This document shows, one piece after another, positions 22,636 to 31,896 of a stretch of 64,000 nucleotides of DNA (position 1 is its first letter; the number at the start of each line of letters is the position of its first letter). Position numbers and translations under genes: made by a program. The DNA lies in NCBI GenBank assembly GCA_023146255.1, contig JAGLCJ010000011.1, positions 1 through 64,000 of the forward strand. Reading direction: 5' to 3'. This DNA comes from Alcanivoracaceae bacterium (lineage in GTDB: Bacteria > Pseudomonadota > Gammaproteobacteria > Pseudomonadales > Alcanivoracaceae). The notes beneath the pieces were generated by a model. The model was not told the origin of the DNA, searched no databases, and worked only from the letters and a program-made list of their open reading frames with translations.

Positions 22636-24707
22636 TGCAACGCGCAGATCTGTTGATTGAGCTTGGCACTGAAGAGCTGCCGCCGAAGGCGCTGAAAACC
22701 CTGTCTGAAGCGTTCGCCGCTGAAACCCTGAAGCAGATGGATGATGCCGGCCTTGAGCACGGCGCGATGAAAATTTTTGCCGCGCCGCGTCGACTGGCGT
22801 TTCGCATTGAGCAGGTTGCCGTGGGGCAGCCGGATCGCGACATCGAACGTCGTGGCCCGGCAGTGAAAGCCGCCTTTGATGAAGACGGCCATCCGACCAA
22901 GGCTGCACTTGGCTTTGCCCAGTCCGTTGGCCTGAGCATGGACCAGCTGGAAACCGTGGAAACCGAAAAGGGCGCGTGGCTGGTGGCGAAAGTACGCGAG
23001 GCCGGCAAGCCGCTGGCCGAGTTGCTGCCGGTGATGCTGGAACAATCACTGCAGCGCCTGCCGATTCCGAAGCGGATGCGCTGGGGCAGTCGCAAGGTGC
23101 AGTTTGTTCGCCCTAGCCAGTGGCTGGTGGCACTGCTCGGTGAGCAGGTTCTGAATATCACCTTGCTGGACCAGAAGGCTGGCCGCGAATCCCGTGGCCA
23201 TCGCTTCCATGCACCCGCGGCGATCAGCCTGAAGGCGCCAGCCGAATACGAAGCCCGTCTGGAAAAAGAAGGCTTTGTCATTGCCGACTTCGACCGTCGC
23301 CGCGAGATGATCCGCGAACAGGCTGTGGCCGCCGGTAAGAAAGAGGGCGGTGTCACCTCCATTGATGTCGATTTGCTGGACGAAGTCACCGCACTGGTGG
23401 AATGGCCGGTGGCGATGGTCGGGCACTTTGAAGAAGAGTTTCTGCGCGTGCCGCAGGAAGCCCTGATCACCACGATGGAATCGAACCAGAAATATTTCCC
23501 GGTGTTGGACGGGCAGGGCAAACTGAAAAATGCCTTTGTGTTTATCAGCAATCTGGATTCGAAAGATTCACAGGTGGTGATTTCCGGCAACGAAAAGGTG
23601 GTGCGCCCACGCCTGGCTGATGCTGCATTTTTCTATGATCTCGACCGCAAGAAAACACTGGCACAACATGCCGAGCCGCTGGAGAAGGTGGTATTCCAGC
23701 AACAGCTGGGCAGTGTTGCTGACAAGGGTCGTCGGATTGCAAAACTGGCCGGCGTAATCGCCGAACAGATTGGTGGCAGCAAGGCGCTGGCCGAGCAAGC
23801 CGGCGTGCTGGCCAAGGCTGACCTTGCCTCTGCCATGGTTTACGAGTTCGATACCATGCAGGGCGTGATGGGCTATTACCTGGCACAGCACGAAGGCCTC
23901 GACAACGAAATTGCCGAAGCCATGCGCGAGCAGTATCTGCCGCGTTTCTCTGGCGATGTGTTGCCGCAGACAAAAACCGGTATGGCGGTGGCGATTGCCG
24001 ACAAGCTCGACACCCTGGTTGGTATTTTCGGTATCGGACAGAAGCCGACCGGCGACAAGGACCCGTACGCACTGCGTCGTGCCACACTCGGCATCCTGCG
24101 AATCATCATTGGCCAGAAACTGCCGCTGGATATGGCCACGCTGGTCGAGGCCTCACTGGCGACGTTCGGCGCCACCCTGAAAGACAGCGCCAGCGTGCGT
24201 GGCGATGTGCTTGAGTTTATCCAGGGCCGTTACCGCGCCATGTATCAGGAGCAGGGCATCGACACCCCTGTGATCCTGTCTGTCCTCGCCGTGAACCCGA
24301 CCCGCCCGCTGGATGTCGAACAGCGCATTCAGGCCGTTGCCGCTTTCCGCGCTCGCCCGGAGGCCGCCGCATTGGCCGCTGCCAACAAGCGGGTCGGCAA
24401 TATTCTCGGCAAGCTCAGCGGCCCGGCGCCGGAATCGGTCAGCGAAGCCGCCCTGCAGCAGGATGAAGAGCGTGCGCTGTTCACCTCGTTGCAACAGGCG
24501 ATCAAGGATATTGGTCCACAAGGGCAAACGCAGGATTACGCTGCCGTGCTCGGTCGACTGGCCGCCTTGCGGGAGCCGGTGGACGCCTTCTTCGACAAGG
24601 TCATGGTGATGGCCGACGATGAGGCGTTGCGCAGTAACCGTCTGGCGATGCTGGCCAGGTTGCGCGGTCTGTTCCTGCAGGTGGCGGATATTTCCGAGCT
24701 GGGCTGA
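22635..24707 (+). CDS. glyS: Glycyl-tRNA synthetase beta subunit
   Basis: A 690-residue beta subunit that binds tRNA-Gly. LLIELGTEELPPKALKTLSE at the N-terminus, ESNQKYFPVLDGQGKL, the DKLDTLVGIFGIGQKPTGDK segment and DPYALRRATLGILRII are strongly conserved in GlyS. The C-terminal ~150 residues form the anticodon-binding region. The ATG at 22635 overlaps glyQ's stop by one base and has AAAGGAG 8 nt upstream, so expression is coupled. Confidence 0.97.
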   Translation: MQRADLLIELGTEELPPKALKTLSEAFAAETLKQMDDAGLEHGAMKIFAAPRRLAFRIEQVAVGQPDRDIERRGPAVKAAFDEDGHPTKAALGFAQSVGLSMDQLETVETEKGAWLVAKVREAGKPLAELLPVMLEQSLQRLPIPKRMRWGSRKVQFVRPSQWLVALLGEQVLNITLLDQKAGRESRGHRFHAPAAISLKAPAEYEARLEKEGFVIADFDRRREMIREQAVAAGKKEGGVTSIDVDLLDEVTALVEWPVAMVGHFEEEFLRVPQEALITTMESNQKYFPVLDGQGKLKNAFVFISNLDSKDSQVVISGNEKVVRPRLADAAFFYDLDRKKTLAQHAEPLEKVVFQQQLGSVADKGRRIAKLAGVIAEQIGGSKALAEQAGVLAKADLASAMVYEFDTMQGVMGYYLAQHEGLDNEIAEAMREQYLPRFSGDVLPQTKTGMAVAIADKLDTLVGIFGIGQKPTGDKDPYALRRATLGILRIIIGQKLPLDMATLVEASLATFGATLKDSASVRGDVLEFIQGRYRAMYQEQGIDTPVILSVLAVNPTRPLDVEQRIQAVAAFRARPEAAALAAANKRVGNILGKLSGPAPESVSEAALQQDEERALFTSLQQAIKDIGPQGQTQDYAAVLGRLAALREPVDAFFDKVMVMADDEALRSNRLAMLARLRGLFLQVADISELG

Positions 24708-24723
24708 CGGCCTTATTAACTCC

Positions 24724-24785
24724 GTAGGAGCGGTCGATCGACCGCGATTGTTGTCAGGTAATCGCGGCCGGTCGGCCGCTCCTAC
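24724..24785. repeat. REP-like palindromic element, copy 1
   Basis: A 62-bp imperfect palindrome running from GTAGGAGCGGTCGATCGACC to GGCCGGTCGGCCGCTCCTAC. It lies 17 bp after the glyS stop. Same family as the elements at 56220 and 63421. Confidence 0.8.
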
Positions 24786-24809
24786 AATGGGCGAGGCAGG
24801 ATTAAGTAC

Positions 24810-25553
24810 GTGTCTTTAACGGAAAGCTCCACACGAAAATTCTCTTTCTCCATCGCACTGTGCAGCTTGCTGTTCTTCTTGCTCTATAACCTGATGGGCA
24901 TCATCCACAGCCTGGTCTGTCTGCTGGTGGCACCGTTCCAGTCTTTCGAGCAACGCTACCGCTTTGTCAATCACTGGACCCGCGCCACCATGTGGCTGCT
25001 GCGCCATCTGAACGGCGTCCGAGTGGAGGTGGAAGGGCTGGAAAACATTCCGCGCAATCAGGCCGTAGTGGTGATGGCCAACCATCAAAGTCAGTGGGAA
25101 ACCTTTTACCTGCAACTGCTGATTGCGCCGCAGGCCACTATCCTGAAACGGGAGCTGCTCTGGGTGCCTTTCTTCGGCTGGGCGCTGGCACTGCTGAAGC
25201 CGATTGCGATCAATCGCAGCAAAAGCTCACAGGCAATCAAGACAGTATTGCGGGTCGGCAAGCAGCGGCTGGATGCCGGCATCAGCGTGGTGATCTATCC
25301 GGAAGGCACGCGCCAGGCGCCCGGCACCCTCGGTCGCTTCAATGGCGGCGGTGCGTCGCTTGCGGTCCATGCCGGCGTGGCGGTGTTACCGGTGGTGCAT
25401 AACTCCGGTGACTGCTGGCCGGCGCGATCCATCAAGCGCTATCCCGGCACCATTCGGCTGATTATCGGCCAGCCCATCGACACCGCAGGCCGTGATGTCA
25501 GATCAGTATCATCGGAAGCGGCCGACTGGATTCAGCACCATTATCCGCAGTGA
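24810..25553 (+). CDS. 1-acyl-sn-glycerol-3-phosphate acyltransferase (PlsC family)
   Basis: A 247-residue membrane acyltransferase. An N-terminal TM segment (IALCSLLFFLLYNLMGII) precedes the PlsC catalytic domain with MANHQSQWETFYLQ (H-x4-E variant of H-x4-D), FFGWALALLKPIAINR, and VVIYPEGTRQAPG. It should convert lysophosphatidate to phosphatidate in phospholipid synthesis. GTG start at 24810. The Glu in the catalytic motif is known in some PlsC homologues. It is the second PlsC-type domain in the window. Confidence 0.88.
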   Translation: MSLTESSTRKFSFSIALCSLLFFLLYNLMGIIHSLVCLLVAPFQSFEQRYRFVNHWTRATMWLLRHLNGVRVEVEGLENIPRNQAVVVMANHQSQWETFYLQLLIAPQATILKRELLWVPFFGWALALLKPIAINRSKSSQAIKTVLRVGKQRLDAGISVVIYPEGTRQAPGTLGRFNGGGASLAVHAGVAVLPVVHNSGDCWPARSIKRYPGTIRLIIGQPIDTAGRDVRSVSSEAADWIQHHYPQ

Positions 25554-25720
25554 GCTGCGTAGCCGGCCTGAACCGGTTTATTTCCCGCTTTTTTGCTACG
25601 ACGGTTTACCTGGTCATGCAGCTTGTTTATAACAACCGGCGGGCAATGAATAACTGACGCCGGATCCGTGCACGTTCCCGCAGCACCCGTTTCCGGCGCC
25701 GGGTGTCAGGGAGGACACCA

Positions 25721-26911
25721 ATGACCGTTCAAATCGTGGAAGGCCATGCATTCCACGCCGATCTGCCGAAAGGGCGGGCCTCCGGCACCATCACCATTGA
25801 TCACCTCGGCATCCGCTTCGAGCGCGATGGCAAGGGCGTGACCCTGCCGATTCGTGGCACCGTTGCCTCGCTTGGCGGCGCCAGCGACCGGCTGGTGTTT
25901 TTCGCTCACCCCGATTACCCCGGCTGGCAGCTTTACACTTCGGACCGTGCGGTACTGAACAATCCATTACTGCAGCGCGATGCCGCGGTTGGCAAGCAGC
26001 TGCGCGGCGCCAGGGTACGGCGCTGGTTCAACTGGTCGGTGTTTATTGGTGTCACCGCAGCGATCATTTTGCTGCCGCTGTCACTGCTGTTTTCCATGGA
26101 TACCCTGACCGGCATTATCGCGCCGAAACTGCCGGCCAGCTGGGAAGAAAATATCGGCGAGAGCGCCTTTGCCCAGTACCGCATCAATGCCGACCTGATC
26201 GAATCCGATGAGATCGACAAGGCACTGGCAGCGCTGACCGATCCTCTGGTCAACGCTGTTGGCTCTGATCGTTATCAGTTCCGCATTCATATCATTCAGG
26301 ATCCGGAGCTGAATGCCTTCGCTCTTCCCGGCGGCTATATCGCGCTTAACTCGGGGCTGATCCTGCGAGCGGAGTCCGCCAGCGAGGTGCTTGGTGTGCT
26401 GGCCCATGAAATTGCCCATGTGACGCGCCAGCATGGCGTCCGTCAGATCATGGGGCATGCCGGCATTCTCCTCACCGTACAGGCACTGGTCGGTGACGTC
26501 AGCGGTATCATGGCCACCGTTGCCGCGGCCACGCCCTTGTTACTGTCGCAAAGTTATTCGCGTGGCTTTGAGTCGGAAGCGGATGAGTACGGCTTCCGTT
26601 ACCTGTCACAGGCACAGCTCGATCCGAATGGACTGGTCAGCTTCTTCGAGAAGATTCTCGAAGAGGAAAAGAAGCGACTGGAGAAGATCGAGGATGAGGA
26701 TACCCGTACGCTGATGACGTCCGCCGGGGCCCTGCTCAGCTCTCATCCTGCCACCGAAAAACGGATAGAGAAAATGCAGGAGCTGGCTCGGGACGCCGGC
26801 GCGGGCAGCCTGTCGCTGGAGGCTGAATTTCTTGCCCTGCAGGCGCTGGTTCGTCAGGCCGTGGCGGACAGTGAGAGCAGCGAAGATCAGACAGAAACAG
26901 ATAACGAATAA
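25721..26911 (+). CDS. M48 family metalloprotease with membrane segment
   Basis: A 396-residue protein. Residues about 1-95 form a beta-rich cytoplasmic domain of unknown type, followed by a TM helix near 107-128 (FIGVTAAIILLPLSLLFSM). The C-terminal M48 protease domain carries GVLAHEIAHVTRQHG (HExxH zinc site), FESEADEYGFRYL (third ligand Glu) and SSHPATEKRIEKMQEL. GGGAGG precedes the ATG at 25721. It heads a run of four genes with three AIM24-like paralogues. The unusual N-domain could connect proteolysis to those partners (inference). Confidence 0.88.
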   Translation: MTVQIVEGHAFHADLPKGRASGTITIDHLGIRFERDGKGVTLPIRGTVASLGGASDRLVFFAHPDYPGWQLYTSDRAVLNNPLLQRDAAVGKQLRGARVRRWFNWSVFIGVTAAIILLPLSLLFSMDTLTGIIAPKLPASWEENIGESAFAQYRINADLIESDEIDKALAALTDPLVNAVGSDRYQFRIHIIQDPELNAFALPGGYIALNSGLILRAESASEVLGVLAHEIAHVTRQHGVRQIMGHAGILLTVQALVGDVSGIMATVAAATPLLLSQSYSRGFESEADEYGFRYLSQAQLDPNGLVSFFEKILEEEKKRLEKIEDEDTRTLMTSAGALLSSHPATEKRIEKMQELARDAGAGSLSLEAEFLALQALVRQAVADSESSEDQTETDNE

Positions 26912-26935
26912 CACACACCGGGGGAGTGACTCACC

Positions 26936-27598
26936 ATGCAGGCAGAAATAAAAGGGGGCAGCGCCTTCTCTTACGTCGAGATTGATCTCGAACCAGGAGA
27001 GAGCGTGATCACGGAATCGGATGCCATGTCGAGCATGGACGCCCGGCTCGAACTCAAGGCCATTCTCAACGGCGGATTCTGGCGCGCGCTGCTGCGCAAG
27101 TTTCTCGGTGGCGAAACCTTCTTCGTCAGCCGCTTCAGCAATCAAACCGATAGCAAGGCACGGCTCACCATCGTCCAGCCAACGCCAGGCGAAGTGAAGT
27201 GCGAGGAGCTGAACGGCGGCAGTCTGTTTCTTCAACCCGGCGCTTTTCTTGCCTGCGAGGAAACGGTATCGCTGGGGTTGCAGTGGGCCGGGCTGGTCTC
27301 ATGGATTGCCGGCGAGGGATTGTTCCGGTTGGTGGTCAGCGGTCAAGGCAAGGTCTGGTATGGCGCCTACGGTGCACTGCTGACCCGGGAAATCGATGGT
27401 GAGTTTATCGTCGATAGCGGCCACCTGGTGGCCTACGACCCGACCATTAAATTGCGGCTGCAGCTGGCCGCCGGTCTGTTCTCCAGTTTCTTCGGCGGCG
27501 AAGGTCTGGTGACGCGCGTGCAGGGCAAGGGCAGGGTGGTGATTCAAACCCGTTCCATTGGCGGACTGACCAGCTGGGTCAACCCGAAACTGTACTGA
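26936..27598 (+). CDS. AIM24/TIGR00266 family protein 1
   Basis: A 220-residue beta-rich protein of the AIM24/TIGR00266 family. Conserved pieces seen are the N-terminal SYVEIDLEPGESVITESDAM, FLGGETFFVSRFSN, FLQPGAFLACEETV, IDGEFIVDSGHLVAYDP and FFGGEGLVTRVQGKGRV. There is no signal peptide or TM helix, so it is probably cytoplasmic or peripheral. The family's biochemical role in bacteria is unknown. First of three consecutive paralogues behind the M48 protease, 24 bp downstream of it. Confidence 0.85.
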   Translation: MQAEIKGGSAFSYVEIDLEPGESVITESDAMSSMDARLELKAILNGGFWRALLRKFLGGETFFVSRFSNQTDSKARLTIVQPTPGEVKCEELNGGSLFLQPGAFLACEETVSLGLQWAGLVSWIAGEGLFRLVVSGQGKVWYGAYGALLTREIDGEFIVDSGHLVAYDPTIKLRLQLAAGLFSSFFGGEGLVTRVQGKGRVVIQTRSIGGLTSWVNPKLY

Positions 27599-27613
27599 TC
27601 GGCGACGAGGATA

Positions 27614-28303
27614 ATGGCCATGGATATCACCTTACTGCATCGTCCCGGCAATACTGCAGCGCGTCTGACGCTGGCTGCCGGCGAAACCTGCACGGCGGAA
27701 GCCGGCGCCATGATTGCCATGAGTGGCAACATGGATATCGAAACCACCACCCACCAGAAGGGCAAGGGCGGTTTGCTCAAGGCGATGAAGCGCATGCTTG
27801 GCGGCGAATCGCTTTTCCTTAACCATTTCACACCGAAAGACGGTGAAGGCGATCTGATTCTCGGCACCACCCTCGCCGGTGACATGATGACCTTCAATCT
27901 CGACAACGAAAGCCTGATCGTTCAGGGCGGATCTTTTCTGTGCTGCGAACACGGCATTGATGTCGATATGGGCTGGCAGGGATTCAAGTCGATCGTTTCC
28001 GGAGAAAGCATTTTCTGGCTGAACCTGAAGGGTAAAGGTCAGGTGGTGCTAAGTTCTTTCGGCGCGATTTACCCGGTCGAAGTCGATGGCGAATACATCG
28101 TCGATACCGGCCACATTGTCGCCTTCAATGAAACACTGGATTTCACCATTACCAAAGCCGGCAGCAGCTGGCTGCATTCTTTTCTTGGTGGCGAAGGGCT
28201 GGTGTGCAAATTCCGCGGCAAGGGCACGGTCTGGTGCCAATCCCATAATCCGGTCAGCTTCGGCTGGGCCCTGTCTTCGGGCCTGAAAGCCCGCAAGGCC
28301 TGA
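27614..28303 (+). CDS. AIM24/TIGR00266 family protein 2
   Basis: A 229-residue AIM24-type protein, paralogous to its neighbours: LTLAAGETCTAEAGAMIAMS, MLGGESLFLNHFTP, FLCCEHGIDVDMGWQGFKS, VDGEYIVDTGHIVAFNE, FLGGEGLVCKFRGKGTVW. It lies 15 bp after the first paralogue and 14 bp before the third, so it is surely cotranscribed. The three copies have clearly diverged and may form a hetero-oligomer (inference). Confidence 0.87.
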   Translation: MAMDITLLHRPGNTAARLTLAAGETCTAEAGAMIAMSGNMDIETTTHQKGKGGLLKAMKRMLGGESLFLNHFTPKDGEGDLILGTTLAGDMMTFNLDNESLIVQGGSFLCCEHGIDVDMGWQGFKSIVSGESIFWLNLKGKGQVVLSSFGAIYPVEVDGEYIVDTGHIVAFNETLDFTITKAGSSWLHSFLGGEGLVCKFRGKGTVWCQSHNPVSFGWALSSGLKARKA

Positions 28304-28317
28304 GAGGAGACGCCGAC

Positions 28318-29337
28318 ATGACTGCCTTATTCAATATCCGTATGCATCACTCACTCGACGCCGCCCAGATCAGCGAAGCCGCCGTGCATTTCGCCAAGCT
28401 GTTCAAGATTGAACCGGAGAAAGCGGAACAGCTTTTGCACAAGGCCCCGGTGGTAATTCGCAAGGGCGCCAGTGAGGAAATGGCCGGCAAGATCGGTACC
28501 GCCTTGCAGAAGCTGGGTATCACTATTTCGCTGGAGCCGGTTGCTGATGCGGCGGCAACGGCTGCGGCGCCAGCGCCTGTTGCAGCGCCGGAAGCAACAC
28601 CTGAAGCTGAACAATCCGCCGGCCATGCCGTAAACGATGGCGGCACCGTTGTCAGTCCGCCGGATCATCCCGGTTATCCATTCCGCATTGAGGGCCGTCC
28701 GGATTTCAGTTTTCTGACCGTGATGGTGCCCGGCGAGCAGATGCTGAAAGTGGAAGCCTCGGCGATGGCCACCATGGACACCAACGTCGAGATGAAAACA
28801 AAAATGCGCGGCGGCCTTAGCCGTCTGCTCACCGGCGAGTCGATTTTCATCAACGAGTTTCATGCTCGCGGTGGTGCCGGCGAAGTCGGTGTGGCACCCG
28901 GTGCGCCCGGTGACATGGGCCATGTCTATCTGGATGGTAATGTCATTTATCTGCAGAACTCGGCGTTCGTTGCCTGCGGCCCGAAGGTGGAAATCGAAAC
29001 CAAATGGCAGGGCCTGACCAAAGGCTTCTTCTCCGGCGAAAGCCTGTTCCTGATCCGCGCCGTGGGCCAGGGCGACCTCTGGTTCAACACCTACGGGGCG
29101 ATGATCGAGATCGATGTCGATGGCGAGTACGTGGTCGACACCGGCAATATCGTCGCCTTTACCGAAGGCCTCGAGTACAAGGTGTCTAAAGTCGGCGGCT
29201 ACAAATCACTGTTCTTCTCCGGCGAAGGTTTTGTCTGCCGCTTCAGCGGCAAGGGCAAGGTCTGGATCCAGACTCGCGGTGTCCAGGCGCTGCTGACCTG
29301 GGTGCATCCGTTCCGGCCGGTGAAGAAGCGCGGTTAA
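28318..29337 (+). CDS. AIM24/TIGR00266 family protein 3 with extra N-domain
   Basis: A 339-residue protein. Residues 1-75 form a small alpha/beta domain (AVHFAKLFKIEPEKAEQLLH, then VVIRKGASEEMAGKIGTALQ) that looks like a ribosomal L7/L12 C-terminal-type fold. Residues 76-115 are an Ala/Pro/Glu-rich linker. Residues about 120-339 are the AIM24 domain (GEQMLKVEASAMATMDTNVE, GESLFLIRAVGQGDLWFNTYG, IDVDGEYVVDTGNIVAFTEG). It is the longest of the three paralogues and the last gene before a terminator. The extra domain suggests it recruits a partner protein. Confidence 0.85.
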   Translation: MTALFNIRMHHSLDAAQISEAAVHFAKLFKIEPEKAEQLLHKAPVVIRKGASEEMAGKIGTALQKLGITISLEPVADAAATAAAPAPVAAPEATPEAEQSAGHAVNDGGTVVSPPDHPGYPFRIEGRPDFSFLTVMVPGEQMLKVEASAMATMDTNVEMKTKMRGGLSRLLTGESIFINEFHARGGAGEVGVAPGAPGDMGHVYLDGNVIYLQNSAFVACGPKVEIETKWQGLTKGFFSGESLFLIRAVGQGDLWFNTYGAMIEIDVDGEYVVDTGNIVAFTEGLEYKVSKVGGYKSLFFSGEGFVCRFSGKGKVWIQTRGVQALLTWVHPFRPVKKRG

Positions 29338-29367
29338 TGCGCGCAGACTGGGACCAGACCTGAAAAC

Positions 29368-29394
29368 AAAAAGCCGGCATTTCGCCGGCTTTTT
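29368..29394. terminator. Bidirectional intrinsic terminator
   Basis: AAAAAGCCGGC and GCCGGCTTTTT form a strong stem with a 5-nt loop. It separates the convergent AIM24 operon (plus) and gyrB (minus) and has a T-run on both strands. Confidence 0.93.
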
Positions 29395-29412
29395 GTTTAT
29401 GCGCCTGAACCA

Positions 29413-31830
29413 TCAGATATCAAGGTTCGACACGTACAACGCATTGCTCTCGATAAACTCACGGCGCGGCTCGACATCGTCACCCATCAAACAGGTAAAG
29501 ATCTGATCCGCCGCGATGGCGTCCTCGATGGTGACCTTGAGCATACGCCGCACTTCCGGGTCCATGGTGGTTTCCCACAGCTGCTCCGGGTTCATCTCAC
29601 CCAGACCCTTATAGCGCTGGATGCCGGTGCCTTTGCGAGCCTGAGCCATCAGCCACTCCAGCACCTCGTCAAAGGCCGCGACCGGCTTGCGGGTCTCGTT
29701 ACGCTGCACGCTGGCATCCGCGGCCAGCAGGCCTTCCAGCTTCTCGCCGAGGGTCTTGATCTTCAGGTAGTCCGGTGAGGCGATAAAGTCGACACTGATC
29801 CGGTAGTCGCGGTGTACGCCGTGAGCGAGTGCTCGCACACTTGGCAGGTACCATTCCCGCTCGGGATCCTTTACCGCGGCCACTTCATAACGGTGGATAT
29901 CGTCAGCTGCTTCGTTGGCCATGGTGTTCAGGCGCTTGCACCAGTCATCCATGAAGGCCTGATCGGTGAGCTTGTCCTCGCTCAGGGTCGGCAGGTAAAT
30001 CAGCTGCTCGAGCACGGTGGCCGGGAACACCCGCGACTGACGATCAACGATCTTCATCACGCTGCGGTATTCGTTAATCAAAGCTTCGAGACGTTCGCCA
30101 GTAATCGGCGGTGCATCATTGCCAGGATGCAGGGCGGTGTTCTCCAGAGCGATCGAGGTCAGGTATTCCTCCAGCGCCGGGTCATCCTTGATGTAGGTTT
30201 CCTGCTTGCCTTTCTTGACCTTGTACAGCGGCGGCTGGGCGATATAGATGTAGCCGCGCTCGATCAGCTCCGGCAGCTGACGGAAGAAGAAGGTCAGCAG
30301 CAGGGTGCGGATGTGGGAGCCGTCGACGTCGGCGTCAGTCATGATAATGATGCGGTGGTAGCGCAGCTTGGCGATGTTGTACTCATCACGGCCGATGCCG
30401 CAGCCCAGCGCGGTGATCAGGGTGCCGACCTCGGCAGAAGACAGCATCTTGTCGAAGCGGGCCTTCTCGACGTTCAGGATCTTGCCTTTCAGCGGCAGGA
30501 TCGCCTGATTCTTGCGGTTACGGCCCTGCTTGGCAGAACCGCCCGCCGAGTCACCCTCGACAATGTAGAGTTCGGACAGGGCCGGGTCTTTCTCCTGGCA
30601 GTCCGCCAGTTTGCCGGGCAGGCCGGCGATATCCAGCGCGCCCTTGCGGCGGGTCATCTCGCGGGCGCGGCGGGCAGCATCGCGGGCACGGGCGGCATCA
30701 ATGATTTTCTGGACGATCTGCTTGGCCTCGGCCGGGTTTTCCAGCAGGTAGTCGCTGAACAGGTCGGCCATGGTCGATTCCACCGCCGGCTTCACTTCCG
30801 AGGACACCAGTTTGTCCTTGGTCTGGCTGGAGAACTTGGGGTCCGGTACTTTGACAGAGACCACTGCCGTCAGGCCTTCGCGGGCATCGTCCCCGGTGGT
30901 GGCAACCTTTTCCTTCTTCAGGAAGCCCTCATTTTCCATGTAGCTGTTCAACGTCCGGGTCAGGGCGGCACGGAAGCCAGCCAGATGGGTGCCGCCATCG
31001 CGCTGGGGAATATTGTTGGTAAAGCAGAGGATGTTCTCGTTGTAGGAGTCGTTCCACTGCAGCGCCACTTCCACGCCAATGCCGTCTTCACGGTCGAACT
31101 GGAAATGGAACACCTTGTTGAGCGGGGTCTTGTTGCCATTCAGGTAGGTCACGAAGGCAGACAAGCCGCCCTCAAACTCGAACAGGTCTTCCTGGCCACT
31201 GCGCTCGTCCTTCAGGTGAATGCGGACACCGGAGTTCAGGAACGACAGCTCGCGCAGGCGCTTGGCGAGGATATCGTAGTGAAATTCGATATTGGTGAAG
31301 GTCGCCGGGGAAGGGCGGAAACGTATGGCGGTGCCGGTACCCTGGGTTTCTCCGACCACGGCCAGCGGTGCATCCGGCACACCATGACGGTAAATCTGTT
31401 CATGGACCTTGCCGGCCCGGCGGATCGTCAGCTTGAGCTCTTCCGACAAGGCGTTGACCACTGACACGCCGACGCCATGCAACCCGCCGGAGACCTTGTA
31501 AGTGTTGTCATCGAACTTACCGCCGGCGTGAAGCACGGTCATGATGACCTCGGCCGCAGAGACGCCTTCTTCCGGATGCATGCCGGTGGGAATGCCACGG
31601 CCGTTATCGGTAACGGTGACACTCTCATCCGGGTGGATGATGACATTGATCTCAGAACAGAAGCCGGCCAACGCCTCATCGATGGAGTTATCCACCACCT
31701 CGAACACCATATGGTGCAGGCCGGTGCCGTCGTCGGTATCACCGATGTACATGCCGGGGCGTTTGCGCACCGCATCCAGACCCTTGAGGACCTTGATACT
31801 GGAGGAATCGTAGCTCGTCTGCTCTGTCAT
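29413..31830 (-). CDS. gyrB: DNA gyrase subunit B
   Basis: An 805-residue ATPase subunit of gyrase. The GHKL ATP site shows EVVDNSIDEALAGFC, DNGRGIPTGMHP and the VSGGLHGVGVSVVNAL stretch. The TOPRIM segment has YIVEGDSAGGSAKQGRNR and MTDADVDGSHIRTLLLTFFF. The C-terminal GyrA-binding part includes RYKGLGEMNPEQLWETTMDP. Full length and last of the dnaA-dnaN-recF-gyrB unit on the minus strand. Confidence 0.98.
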   Translation of the reverse strand: MTEQTSYDSSSIKVLKGLDAVRKRPGMYIGDTDDGTGLHHMVFEVVDNSIDEALAGFCSEINVIIHPDESVTVTDNGRGIPTGMHPEEGVSAAEVIMTVLHAGGKFDDNTYKVSGGLHGVGVSVVNALSEELKLTIRRAGKVHEQIYRHGVPDAPLAVVGETQGTGTAIRFRPSPATFTNIEFHYDILAKRLRELSFLNSGVRIHLKDERSGQEDLFEFEGGLSAFVTYLNGNKTPLNKVFHFQFDREDGIGVEVALQWNDSYNENILCFTNNIPQRDGGTHLAGFRAALTRTLNSYMENEGFLKKEKVATTGDDAREGLTAVVSVKVPDPKFSSQTKDKLVSSEVKPAVESTMADLFSDYLLENPAEAKQIVQKIIDAARARDAARRAREMTRRKGALDIAGLPGKLADCQEKDPALSELYIVEGDSAGGSAKQGRNRKNQAILPLKGKILNVEKARFDKMLSSAEVGTLITALGCGIGRDEYNIAKLRYHRIIIMTDADVDGSHIRTLLLTFFFRQLPELIERGYIYIAQPPLYKVKKGKQETYIKDDPALEEYLTSIALENTALHPGNDAPPITGERLEALINEYRSVMKIVDRQSRVFPATVLEQLIYLPTLSEDKLTDQAFMDDWCKRLNTMANEAADDIHRYEVAAVKDPEREWYLPSVRALAHGVHRDYRISVDFIASPDYLKIKTLGEKLEGLLAADASVQRNETRKPVAAFDEVLEWLMAQARKGTGIQRYKGLGEMNPEQLWETTMDPEVRRMLKVTIEDAIAADQIFTCLMGDDVEPRREFIESNALYVSNLDI

Positions 31831-31896
31831 GGAGTGTTTCCCTTACCTGAATATCAAATGGCTCCGGTGTCAGATGCCCGGAGTCCCTTATCCCTG

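Noticed and set aside
29812..31464. A 550-codon plus-strand frame antisense to gyrB
   Set aside because: gyrB is unmistakable on the other strand; the antisense translation has no motif or signal.
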